Positions 51,759 through 61,321 of a stretch of 64,000 bases of DNA are shown in pieces. The DNA is taken from contig NC_026735.1 of assembly GCF_000210295.1 (NCBI RefSeq), forward strand, positions 11,749-75,748, given 5' to 3'. The notes below the pieces were generated by a model. That model made no database searches, was not told the origin of the DNA, and saw only the letters and a program-made list of their open reading frames with translations. How positions within the stretch are numbered: the first letter of the stretch is position 1; each line of letters starts with the position of its first letter. Made by a program: the position numbers and the translations under genes. This DNA comes from Trypanosoma brucei gambiense DAL972 (taxonomy: Eukaryota; Euglenozoa; Kinetoplastea; Trypanosomatida; Trypanosomatidae).

Positions 51759-52145
51759 GACAAGGAATATGTAGAATTTTGGTCCCCCTTTTCACTCAAA
51801 TACTCTTTTTTCTTTTTTTCTTTTTTCTTCGCTTGAGCTAGCGTCCCCGCTACTTCTCGTTGTGGTATGTAGCATGTGTATTTGTTTCCCTTCCAGTTTC
51901 CATCCGGTGGTTGTTTGTGCAGTCCGACAATTTCCCTGTGTGGTTATGTTCTTTTCTTCCAGTTGAAGTTTTCCCTTCTTTTTTTTTTTGCTTTGGCGCT
52001 TCACTCAAGTATTTGATACACTTCTCCCACTTTTTGGTATTTTACTTTACTTTATTGCTATTACTTTTTCACCTCTGCATGATTGTTGACGTTCATGGAC
52101 GTGCTGACACGCGTTTAGATTTCGTGTAGTTTCTCCTACTCGGTT
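51585..52145. promoter_or_regulatory. Intergenic with (AC)n/(TA)n and T-rich tract
   Basis: (CAA)n after the TPR stop codon, (AC)n at 51707-51727 directly joined to (TA)n at 51727-51755, then a T/C tract at 51803-51829 followed by AG dinucleotides. This is a plausible 3' end plus trans-splice signal for the next gene. Confidence 0.55.
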
Positions 52146-54764
52146 ATGCTGCTGCCCACTCTCGAGCGGTTGTTGGAGCGGTGTGGACGCCCCATTTTTA
52201 GTAATGTTGAGGACGTGCGAATGGTAATGGCATCATTGCTCGACATTTCCGCCTACGTGGACCGAGCGAGTACAAAAGTGATTGCGAAACCGCTTCGGCG
52301 TTTCTGCCACAAGGATCCCGACACGGTTGCATCCGTCATGGAGGCGGTTCCTATTGACGCTGCGGAGCCCACTCATGGTCGCCGGGCCGCGATGTTACTC
52401 CGCTGTTTACCAAAGCACAGTTGTGATGAGGTTATTTGGGAGCGAGCAGTTGCCGCTACACTGGCGGGTCTGAAAAGCCGGAAATGGGATTTACATGATT
52501 ATCGTGTTGCCGTGGCTCATGCAGGTAGAGGGGGCCGTCACGCACCAGCGTTGGCTGCGGCTGCGGAGGAATTCGTGAGTTCTTCAGCGCGCACGGCCTC
52601 GCAAAGTGAGCTTCCAGCCCTCCTAGTCATTTTAACATCGCTTCCGGAGTTAAAGCGCTCTCCATGTTTGCAAGTGGCAGCTGACCGCATTGTGCAGCTT
52701 TCGGAGATTCTTTCGCCAGCAGCGATTGGCCAAATATGCGCAAGTGTAAATAAGGTATCTTTTAGACATACAGCTATGGCAATTGCTCTTCAGGAGGAGG
52801 CTATTCGGTTTGCAGAAGAGAGTGATCTTTTTAGTGCTGTTCAACTCTTTAGTTTTATCTGCCAACAGGAGAAGGAAGCCATCAGTCCGGATGCTGTTAA
52901 ATGTTTGGCGGAACGAGTAATTGAAGGGAAGGATTTGGACCAGGAGACCGTTTCGGTACTCTGTCGGGCTTTGCGCTCGATACCGCGGCCACATCGGCCC
53001 GAGCTGCTGCGTGAAATTGGGGAGATGATGGAGTTTTTAGGTGGGGAAGTGAAGGAATTGTTGGAGTTGCCAGTAGCCAAAGGTGGGCTTAAAGGTGATG
53101 TGTCAGCGGGGGACATTCAGTCATTCATTTCCAAGTTCCTTTCACTGGATGGCTTGTTACCTGCGGATCATGATCGTCCTGGCACCTACATGGCCGCTAT
53201 TGTGGCTTGCGTGGATTACATCACCGAGAGGTTGGAGGACATTGTGTCTGATGAAAATCCACCCTTTTCCATAATTCCCCACCTTCTTAATATTAATATG
53301 GAGGAGACGCGACGGTGTGGACAAGCGATTATTAGGGAGGCAGCTGAGCAGGGAATTCACTTTCCCACTTTACAGGTTTTTCGTTTCCTTCTTGCCTTAG
53401 GGGACCATAACATGCGGGACCAGCGTGTGTACAGACACCTCCGCAACGAGTTCGCCAAGACAGCCTCTGATATTCCGATGATTCAACTCTGTGCCGCCCT
53501 AAAATGTTTTGTGCGAGGCCTTATGCAGAATGTTGAGACACAGTCGTTAGATGAGCAGGTGGAGCATGAGCTAGAGAAAGAGGATATGGATGCCTTCCTG
53601 CGATTTTGTGTAGAGAACCTTCGGCGTGGATTTGCCGACGGGATGGAGGTGAAGTGCGTGATGGCCGCCACGGAGAGTTTATATCAACTTGGTTACACAT
53701 CCACAGAATTTTATGAGCAGGTGGCGCGTTACCTCGGTTCCAAGTGCTCCTCCGCGTCGGCTTCTGTGAACAGCAGCGAAACGGCCACTGCGGTGTGTTT
53801 AGCCCTCGGTGAAGATATTCTTGACCGCCATCCGGATGTTCATACCTTTCTTTTAGAGGTGGAGAAAAGCGGGTTGAAAGGTGAGGCGTCTCTTTCACCC
53901 ACAGAATGGATGAACAAAAACGACCCGGCGAACTTTATAACGCCCCTCACTGAAATTCAGCAGGAGGGATGGAATATTATTAACCGCATGGTTGAGACGC
54001 GTGCGGCGGACACTGAGAAGTTGACGGCTCTCGCCAATGAGTACGTGGCAATATTGAAATCCACACGTGTGGACGATCTCAAGTACTTTTTTGGGGTCTT
54101 TGAGGAAAAGGTGTTTAAGCAGGATAGGATATTGAAACAGTGCTTAGATTACCTTGTGGAAAGCAACGCAGCTGTTAAACTTTCCGCGACGAGCATTGGA
54201 GCCATGCTCAACAGTCTTGCTGCCATCCGTTTCACATATCACAGGAGCGTGAAACAATTTATGATCGCCATTAGTACAGAGCAATGGAGTGAGATGGATG
54301 CATCACCCCTCGTAAAGATTGTGTCTGCGATGGCAAAACTTTCTTTGCGGCTCCCGCAAGTGTTGGTACATGTGGGCGATCGGCTGCTGGATGTTTACAC
54401 GTTTCTTTCTCCATTGGACACGGCTCTTGTTATTAATTCTCTGCAGTCCATCGGGTACGGCAATGACGAAGTGTTGATGATGTTGATGCGGCATGCAGCA
54501 AGTAGTGCACGACGATGGGATGAAGTTTCATTAACATTGTTATTTGGTGCATCTGGTGTGCATCGGTTACTGAGGAATGTTGAGGTAGCAGCGCCACTTC
54601 TCGAGCAGGCTGCGGGTAAAACTTCCTCACCGCATCTCCGCCAGCGTATTGCTGCATCATTACGCCGTTCAGCGCTTCCCCGTGCATTAGTGCAGTCATC
54701 CACCAGTTTATTAACAGGAGGGGCACATGAGGTGGTGAATAATCCGCCTTTACAGCTGGTGTGA
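52146..54764 (+). CDS. Large alpha-helical protein, probable MRB1860 subunit of the RNA-editing substrate-binding complex
   Basis: 872 residues with no catalytic motif. It is almost entirely helical, with irregular repeats of about 35-40 residues (for example LPALLVILTSLPELKRS, LFSAVQLFSFICQQEKEA, LVKIVSAMAKLSLRLPQVLVHVGDRLLD, LDTALVINSLQSIGYGNDEVLMML). This is the style of the helical-repeat proteins of kinetoplastid mitochondrial RNA machinery. From memory of T. brucei chromosome 2 order, shortly downstream of ISWI lies MRB1860 (named RESC9 in newer work, as I recall). That protein helps hold gRNA and mRNA during uridine insertion/deletion editing in the mitochondrion. Size and position fit. 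The presequence is not obvious (MLLPTLERLLERCGRP could be amphipathic). The identity is inferred from synteny and not from a motif. Confidence 0.6.
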   Translation: MLLPTLERLLERCGRPIFSNVEDVRMVMASLLDISAYVDRASTKVIAKPLRRFCHKDPDTVASVMEAVPIDAAEPTHGRRAAMLLRCLPKHSCDEVIWERAVAATLAGLKSRKWDLHDYRVAVAHAGRGGRHAPALAAAAEEFVSSSARTASQSELPALLVILTSLPELKRSPCLQVAADRIVQLSEILSPAAIGQICASVNKVSFRHTAMAIALQEEAIRFAEESDLFSAVQLFSFICQQEKEAISPDAVKCLAERVIEGKDLDQETVSVLCRALRSIPRPHRPELLREIGEMMEFLGGEVKELLELPVAKGGLKGDVSAGDIQSFISKFLSLDGLLPADHDRPGTYMAAIVACVDYITERLEDIVSDENPPFSIIPHLLNINMEETRRCGQAIIREAAEQGIHFPTLQVFRFLLALGDHNMRDQRVYRHLRNEFAKTASDIPMIQLCAALKCFVRGLMQNVETQSLDEQVEHELEKEDMDAFLRFCVENLRRGFADGMEVKCVMAATESLYQLGYTSTEFYEQVARYLGSKCSSASASVNSSETATAVCLALGEDILDRHPDVHTFLLEVEKSGLKGEASLSPTEWMNKNDPANFITPLTEIQQEGWNIINRMVETRAADTEKLTALANEYVAILKSTRVDDLKYFFGVFEEKVFKQDRILKQCLDYLVESNAAVKLSATSIGAMLNSLAAIRFTYHRSVKQFMIAISTEQWSEMDASPLVKIVSAMAKLSLRLPQVLVHVGDRLLDVYTFLSPLDTALVINSLQSIGYGNDEVLMMLMRHAASSARRWDEVSLTLLFGASGVHRLLRNVEVAAPLLEQAAGKTSSPHLRQRIAASLRRSALPRALVQSSTSLLTGGAHEVVNNPPLQLV

Positions 54765-55987
54765 AGTGTGTTGGAGTTTATTTAAGAAATGGGGCGGGAA
54801 GGGGGAGGGAGGGAGAAATAAATAATGGTGTGTGCGTGTGTGTGTGTGGTGGGGGGAAAAGAAGGAGGGAAAAAGGGAAGATCAGAACAAATGGTGCACA
54901 TGATGACGCGGAATTTGGGGATAGGCGTGGAAAATGGACGGATAGTGGGAAGTGTATCGTTTTCGTTTTTTCGTTTTTTCGTTTTGTTTTTGTTTTTGTT
55001 TTGTCTCTCTTTCTTTCTCTCTCTCTCCGCTCGTGTAAAGGAATGAGAGGAGAGTCAGTGAGGTAATTATATGACCATGTGCGGTCGCGCGCTCATTCAC
55101 TCAGAGTTTTGGATACCTTTTACCCATCCGTAACATTAAATGACACACGCCCCCTTTTCTTTTTTTCTTTTTTCCTCCCTTTGGTTCAGTTATTAAATGT
55201 TTGTGCATCCGTGTGTTTGTGCTTGTGTGTCTGTTTCTTTCCCCCCTTGTGGTGACTTTATCGTAATCTTCAGCCGCTAATTATATTCTCTATGTTGCAT
55301 GTGTGCATTTGTTTTCGGTCCTCTTTCTGAGGAATTTATGACCGTACATTTCCTTTTTCATTCACAGTTTGTCCATAAGAGACATGTGATGACATGTAAT
55401 TCCTGCTGCATTTCCATCAGTTCCATCATTTCCATCTCTATCATCTTTCTTTTTTTTTTCTTTTTCTGCCTTTTCTCCACTCACTTCAAATCCCCCCTGT
55501 CCCTTCACTTCCACAACATTCATTTACTCACCTCAGGATTGGTTTCTTAAAGCACGTTACCTTTGGTTATAAATCACTATTAGTATTATTATCAGTATTT
55601 TTTTCCTTTTTGTTTTTTTACTTCAGTTTCAAGTTTTGTTTTTTTTAATTTTTATAAGTATTATTATTATTCCTTTTTGCCCCGTTACTCCTGTTTTCTT
55701 TTTTCTTTTCCTTTTGAGAGTGCCATTTTGAGGGGTACTGTTTCGGGCAAGAGCATATATATATATATATATTTTTTTTTTTTGTTCTTACAAAAAGAAA
55801 AATAAAATAAAACAAAAGGAAAGGAAAGGAAAGGAAAGAACACGAAAGAGAAGAAAACAAAAGCAAGTTGTGTTGCGTTGCGTTGGGAAAATTAACAACG
55901 CCACCAACACTTGAAGAGGTGAGGAAAAAAAAAAAGAAGCAAAAAAAACATATATATATATATATATATATAATAAAAGCGTTGAGG
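54765..55987. other. 1.2-kb intergenic low-complexity region
   Basis: (GT)n at 54830-54848, repeated CGTTTTTT/GTTTTT units (54958-55005), (CT)n at 55010-55028, T/C-rich tracts (55160-55185, 55448-55475 and 55595-55710), a short (TA)n at 55755-55771, GGAAA repeats (55819-55838) and (TA)n at 55951-55972. This last run ends only about 15 bp before the Atg3 start codon. Open frames are shadows of the repeats. Confidence 0.55.
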
Positions 55988-56869
55988 ATGAACAAACAAA
56001 GTTTGTATGAAGGTTTCAAGAAAGTTTACAACAGTGTTGTTGGTGTTAAAACGACTTCAAGCTTCCATGAAACGGGAACTTTAACCCCGATGGAATTTAT
56101 TCAAGCTGGAGATGAACTGCTGCACAAAATGCCCGTGTGGTCATGGGCTGAAGGACCTGAAAACATCCAACCATTTCTTCCACCGAACAAAAAGTACCTC
56201 GTTTATCGTGGCGCTCCCTGTTATGAGCGGGCAGCGGTGGCGGGAAATGATGATGCAGATGAAATTGTAGAAGATGATGATGATGAGTGGATAACAACGC
56301 ATGCAAATCGCGTATTAAAAGCAACCACAGAAATAGCTGCCGAAAAGACCATAAACTGGGACGATGATGATGATGATGATGATGATGCTAATAATAATAA
56401 TAATGTTGTTGTTGTTGACAGTAGCCGTAAAGATGAAGGTGACGACGACGAGGATGCGGACAGGGACCAAACGGAGCGGCGACGGTGTCGACTGTATGAT
56501 GTTTATATGGTATACGATCAATATTATCAAACTCCACGTATATTTCTTATTGGTTACGCCGAAGATCACGTCACACCTCTCACAACATCCGAAATGATGG
56601 AAGATGTTTATCCGGTGAATCGTGAGAGAACTGTTTCAATTGATCCTCATCCATTCCTGCAAGCCGCTTGCATCAGCATTCATCCGTGTCGCCATGCTGA
56701 AACAATGCGGCGGATGATTCAACACATGAAGCAACGATTTGAGGAAAGTTCACCAGAAACGGCAAAGTTTGTCTTCCCAACACATATGGCATTATTTCTT
56801 TTCCTCAAATTCATTTCCTCTGCAGTGCCGAGCATCGAATATGATTTGTCGACAGGTATCGACATTTAA
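55988..56869 (+). CDS. ATG3: Atg3, E2-like enzyme for Atg8 lipidation
   Basis: 293 residues. Atg3 carries Atg8 as a thioester and passes it to phosphatidylethanolamine on autophagic membranes. Visible hallmarks: the N-terminal part with FHETGTLTPMEFIQAGDELLHKMPVWSWAEG, the PCYERAAVAG segment, a disordered acidic insert (poly-Asp from a GAT run at about 56360-56387, plus an Asn/Val run), then the E2 core YDVYMVYDQYYQTPRIFLIGY and the catalytic motif SIHPCRHAE with Cys234. The end MALFLFLKFISSAVPSIEYD matches the family. ATG 55988 (MNKQSLYEGFKK) is chosen: the open frame continues upstream only through a TA-repeat-encoded stretch from a TTG. Length is near that of yeast and human Atg3 (about 310). 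Confidence 0.95.
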   Translation: MNKQSLYEGFKKVYNSVVGVKTTSSFHETGTLTPMEFIQAGDELLHKMPVWSWAEGPENIQPFLPPNKKYLVYRGAPCYERAAVAGNDDADEIVEDDDDEWITTHANRVLKATTEIAAEKTINWDDDDDDDDDANNNNNVVVVDSSRKDEGDDDEDADRDQTERRRCRLYDVYMVYDQYYQTPRIFLIGYAEDHVTPLTTSEMMEDVYPVNRERTVSIDPHPFLQAACISIHPCRHAETMRRMIQHMKQRFEESSPETAKFVFPTHMALFLFLKFISSAVPSIEYDLSTGIDI

Positions 56870-57904
56870 AAATGGACCACGTGCGTTTGTTTGTGTTTGT
56901 GTTCATTATCTATCGCCGTGCTTATGGGCGAGGTCTAACTCCTTGCATTTCTTTTCTCTTTCTTTTTTCGTTTTTGCCAATTTTGCAATCCTCCGGTTAG
57001 TTCCGTCTCATATTTGTATAATGTAATGTAATGTATTTATTATTATTATTACTATTATTAAGTGTTGCCGATCCTCTTTTGCTACCGTGTTTTCCCTCCC
57101 ATATACTTGAATCATCACCATTTCATTTTATTTTGTTTAATTATATTTTGTTTTATTCGCCGATAGTTTAACCTTCGAAAACAACAAGTTCACACAATGC
57201 AAAGCTGAAGGGAACGAGCACAAGCAAGTTTTTATTTTTATTTATTTATTTTATTTTAATTTTTTTAAAGAAAAGAGAGATGTTGCGTGCGTTATTTGAT
57301 GTATGTGCTCAGTACTGTCGCTTCGTGTCGCTGCAGCATTCATATAATTAATTATTAGTTTATGTGCAACAAACGGAAACTGTAAGCAGCGGAGAGAAGA
57401 TTCATTAAAAAGTCAGGAGTTATCACATCTCACGAGTACGATTTCAAAAAAAAAAAAGAGGGAAAGCGCTGAAATTCGTCTGCATGGAATTGTGAAGTGG
57501 AAAAGATACCGTAATTTAATCCTTACTTGTAAGTGAGAGTAAAATGACTTTGGTAGGTTTCTGAATTGGTCACACTATATATATAATATATAATATATAT
57601 AAATAAATCTGTTCATGTGTGTTGTCGGTTAGTGGCATTCGTGCCGCCTCGTGTGTTCCTGCACTTCTTTTTTTTTTTTTTGTCCCCTTTCGCTGATGCA
57701 ACATTTCCTCATTTCTTCACGACATCCAAATCAGTTTGCTTCAAGAGATAAAAAAACGAAATACGAAAAGACAAAAAAGAAGAGGGGCAAAAAAAAAAAA
57801 AAGAACAAAAAGGAGAAAAGGGAGAAAAATAAACAAATAAACAAAAAAACAAATAAACAAATAAACAAATAAATAGAAAAAGTAAAAAAGTGAAAAAATT
57901 AAGG
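56870..57904. other. 1-kb intergenic, A/T-rich
   Basis: ATT repeats (57037-57058), T-rich tract (57236-57265), (TA)-rich run (57577-57602), T tract at 57668-57681 and an A-rich (AAACAAAT)n leader (57825-57880) directly before the next ATG. No gene recognised. Confidence 0.5.
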
Positions 57905-58114
57905 ATGTTCAACCCCAAGAAGATGTTGGAGGCGAAGGTTCAGGAAAAGGCTGAGGAACAGACAAAAAAAGCTGTGGATAATCAACTGCAGAAAACATTG
58001 GGTGATAAGTTTTCCGGTTTGGTGCCTGACAAACTGAAAAATATGGTGGCAAAAAAGGCAACTTCATCCCTCACAGATCAATTGACAAAATCGGCTGCCG
58101 GTGGAGCGAAGTAA
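57905..58114 (+). CDS. Small basic helical protein, hypothetical
   Basis: 69 residues from ATG 57905. The frame is open five codons further, but only to a GTG. The composition is Lys/Gln/Glu/Ala-rich. A helix of charged residues (EAKVQEKAEEQTKKAVDNQL) is followed by FSGLVPDKLKNMVAKKATSSLTDQL. The ATG context and normal codon use suggest a real small gene. A T-rich tract at 57668-57681 may supply the acceptor, giving an unusually long A-rich 5' UTR. Function unknown. Confidence 0.6.
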   Translation: MFNPKKMLEAKVQEKAEEQTKKAVDNQLQKTLGDKFSGLVPDKLKNMVAKKATSSLTDQLTKSAAGGAK

Positions 58115-58880
58115 TTTGCCGCATTTAAACACAAACACAAACGTATAAATGAATATATAAGGAAGTGTGTAAATATATAAATGCGTATGTACTTATATGA
58201 GGGAGGAACCGCTGCAGTTATTTATTATTATGAGTGAGACGAGGGGAGCAGCGGTAATAGTGCGAAAAGAAAAAAAAGGATAAACAACAGAATGATTGGG
58301 GGTCATGAAGAAAGTGAAATAAACTATATAATATATGTATTGATGTGTGTGTGTGTGTATACATATGTGAGGGGATATAGCAATAAAGTAACAACAAAAT
58401 AAAATCAAAATAATAAATAGATAAAAAGGAAAGAGAGAGAGTAAATCGGTCTTTGCAAACGGGGGCACAACCTGATGTATGGAAAACTATATTTGACGAA
58501 TTTGGTTAAACTTGATGAAGCACATGCAATATGGAGGATTTAGGAGACGAAACTAAACCCACAAGCGAAATTAAAAAAAAAAGAAAAGAAAATAAAAGGA
58601 GAGGAGAGGGATGTTGGAAGAGGGGAAAAAATATAGGCTCCCAAGTGAAGGATAAGGCCAACGAAACTGCGACAAAAGCGATCGTTTTTCAGGATACCTA
58701 TGCTCTTGGCTTTGAATTTATTATTATTAAATATTCGATTCATTAAACGCTTCATCCAAATGCTCTTCTTTCTCTTACCTATGTGTCTCTCCCCCTTCAT
58801 ACATACGTTTTCTTGTTAATGTCTTCGGGTATGCTTGTGTTTGTTTGAATTATTTTGAAATTGTGTATCGGTCTGGTTTG

Positions 58881-58913
<33 letters not shown>

Positions 58914-59854
58914 TATTATTATTATTATTATTGTTTTTTTTGTTTGTGAAAAAGAGACGAACACTCGCTTTTTATCTCCCTTTTGTCTTTTGCTTTTTAA
59001 AAAAAAAAATGATCGTACATCTGTTCCCATTCTCATTCTCCTTATTATTCTTCCTTTCCAATCCTTAGCACAAGAGCTTCTGTATGTAACCAAATTACGA
59101 CTGAGGAAAATATCAGGATGCAAAGGCGATAAAATAAACCCTTTAGATAGGCACAACCCCACGAATATGTGTTGTATTTTTGTGGCAGTGTGTTGCGACT
59201 GACATGTTGAGGCGTAAATGATGTTCATGGAAGGTTTGATGCATTTCTTTTGTCTCCTGTTCTTCAGATTCACGCGATGAGCTGCAAAAAATAAATAAAT
59301 AGCATACATATATATATATATATATATGTATGTATATGTTATGAGAGGATGAGTTGCTGCGAGGGACTGTTGTTAAAGTAATATTGCTGTAAAGAACATT
59401 TTCAAGCTACGTTAAATCCCCCTTCGTTTTTTTTGCTTTTTTCTTCCTTTTAATTGCAATTCTAGTGCATACTTCAATAGGGCTCAAATGGGTTTGTGCT
59501 CAAGTGCGTATTGTTGAATTTCTCGCCATCTTTTTTTTCCCCCGTTCTAAACGCAAAAACAAAAACGAAAACAAAAAGGAAACAACATATCTCACTGATG
59601 GATTTCCTTATTTTTCTTTCTTTGCATACGTGCGCAATTTTTTTCCTACCTGACCCCCCCTCCCCGCCCGCTGTCGGTTGTCTCTTCTTTCCTCGCTGAG
59701 TTTTCTTTTTCCCAGTTCTTTTTGTTGCTTTGTGTGATTGCGGTTACCGCGGGTTTACTGCTAGTGAGTGAAGGGAACAACAGAAATCGAAATTAGGTGG
59801 GTAAAGTTTCTCATTATTTTCCTCCTTCCGATTCCATTTTATTTCATCGGAGTG
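58115..59854. other. 1.7-kb intergenic with trinucleotide repeats and a possible decayed small-gene copy
   Basis: The segment at about 58610-58690 reads GSQVKDKANETATKAI, similar in pattern to AKVQEKAEEQTKKAV of the gene at 57905, but in a frame ending in TTATTATTA-derived codons. It may be a decayed tandem copy. Also present: (ATC)n at 58881-58913 joined to (ATT)n to 58931, (TA)n at 59308-59327, and a T/C tract with CCCAG (AG at 59714-59715) that is a good splice acceptor for the ESAG5-like gene. Confidence 0.45.
58881..58931. repeat. (ATC)n-(ATT)n trinucleotide microsatellite
   Basis: About eleven CAT/ATC units pass directly into about six ATT units. On the minus strand it reads ATG/AAT runs, producing spurious poly-Met/Ile frames. 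Confidence 0.9.
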
Positions 59855-61321
59855 ATGCCACGCGTGATTATTGTGGCATACGTGTTGCTGCTCAGCGTTT
59901 CATTATCATCTCTGTGCCGCGCGACTTCAGAGCAGTTCATTAGGGCCATCAGGAATTCACACGAGTCATTAGTTCCTGGAAGCGCTAAAGTTTCTATTGA
60001 TGATGCGGCGTTTCTACCGATTATACCGGTGGTTCTTAAGAGTTTGAAGAACCTCACTGGGAATATTAAAGTCCCTCGGCAGAAAATAGGGGGTTTGGAA
60101 CTTGGAGAGGCAGAAGTGCATAATATTACGGCTGGGGGCATGTCTATTAATATGGAAGAGTCAAAGCGGGTCGTTGTTGCGGTTTGGGACATGAGTGCAG
60201 TTGTGCCAGAGTTAAACTTCACATACACCTACTGGCTTTTCCAGTGGCAGACGTGTAATGGAACAGCGCGGACCGAGGTCAGCGGCACGAACTCAACTCT
60301 ATATTTCAATCTGACCATTGGATCTGACGGATTGGTCAACGAGACAATTAAGGGCGTGAACATCAGCATTGGAGACTTGGACGTGACCACCTCCATGAGC
60401 GATTGTCCGAGTATGGATGCCATTATTCAGCTAATCATTGCCATTTTTAAGGGTAGCATAAAAGAGCAGCTGGAGCGAATAGTTCCAGAGAGGATGAATC
60501 CCATATTGCGCAACAAGACAGAAGATGCTCTCACCAGCCTTCCGATTGCCTTCATGGACGATCCGAATATAACTGAAGGCCGGATGGAACTCTCACTAGC
60601 CATCCTTCCCAATGCATCCTCGAGTCGTGTTGTACCACCTGATGATGTCGTGCCTCTTAAACAGCCCTTTCCGGATCGAGACCTTGCAGTCATTTCTTCA
60701 TTTGATGGCGCAAACAATATCCTCAGGATATTAAGAAACTGGAGTCTTTTGAACATGACGTTCCCCATCCCACCCGCGTACAATGCTTCTCTAATTGAAC
60801 CTATATACCCCGATTTGTATAAGCGCTGCTCCAACTGCTTCTTCCGCGTTGTGTGCCAGCTGGCAAACGACGTGTGGGTGGAGGATGACGGCAACGGGGC
60901 ATTTACGTTTCAAATGCGCAATGGCACCATCTCCATGGCCCTTTATTCGGGGAACGGCACGAGTGTGGACGCACTCAGTTTATCAGTGAATACGACGGCT
61001 AACGTCAAAAAGTTTTCTGTCTTCGACAGCGCTGTCACACTGAACTTGTCCGCCATGAGTGTGTCTTTGGATGTTGAGGCTTCGCTTATTGGTGATTTCA
61101 ATTCGACAGTTCTTAACAGCGACATCCAGTGGGTGCTCGATGTGGTGGTGGTTCCATTGGTTAACGCACAACCGCGAGGGTTTGTCCTTCCTTTCAACCT
61201 AACGGGGCTTCTTTTTAATGTTTCCACCGGTGCTTTCACTATGGGAATGAATTCAGCAGTGATTTCTTCACTGCTCAACATCTTCGTCGGTCAGCGTTGG
61301 CGACCTGTGAGTGGCGAATGA
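59855..61321 (+). CDS. ESAG5/BPI-like secreted lipid-binding-type glycoprotein
   Basis: 488 residues. Signal peptide MPRVIIVAYVLLLSVSLSS at 1-19, then a BPI/LBP/CETP-type two-lobe fold. The N-lobe shows the amphipathic pattern of the family (VSIDDAAFLPIIPVVLKSLKN, VPRQKIGGLELGEAEVHNI, VVVAVWDMSAVVPELNFTYTYWL). A cysteine pair and a central proline-rich linker precede a C-lobe that ends with VNAQPRGFVLPFN. T. brucei ESAG5 and its genomic relatives belong to this superfamily, which supports the name. About 21 N-glycosylation sequons (N-x-S/T) are present, a very high density. No transmembrane segment or GPI signal at the end. The frame is open upstream only from a GTG, so ATG 59855 is used. Ligand and role are unknown to me. 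Confidence 0.75.
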   Translation: MPRVIIVAYVLLLSVSLSSLCRATSEQFIRAIRNSHESLVPGSAKVSIDDAAFLPIIPVVLKSLKNLTGNIKVPRQKIGGLELGEAEVHNITAGGMSINMEESKRVVVAVWDMSAVVPELNFTYTYWLFQWQTCNGTARTEVSGTNSTLYFNLTIGSDGLVNETIKGVNISIGDLDVTTSMSDCPSMDAIIQLIIAIFKGSIKEQLERIVPERMNPILRNKTEDALTSLPIAFMDDPNITEGRMELSLAILPNASSSRVVPPDDVVPLKQPFPDRDLAVISSFDGANNILRILRNWSLLNMTFPIPPAYNASLIEPIYPDLYKRCSNCFFRVVCQLANDVWVEDDGNGAFTFQMRNGTISMALYSGNGTSVDALSLSVNTTANVKKFSVFDSAVTLNLSAMSVSLDVEASLIGDFNSTVLNSDIQWVLDVVVVPLVNAQPRGFVLPFNLTGLLFNVSTGAFTMGMNSAVISSLLNIFVGQRWRPVSGE

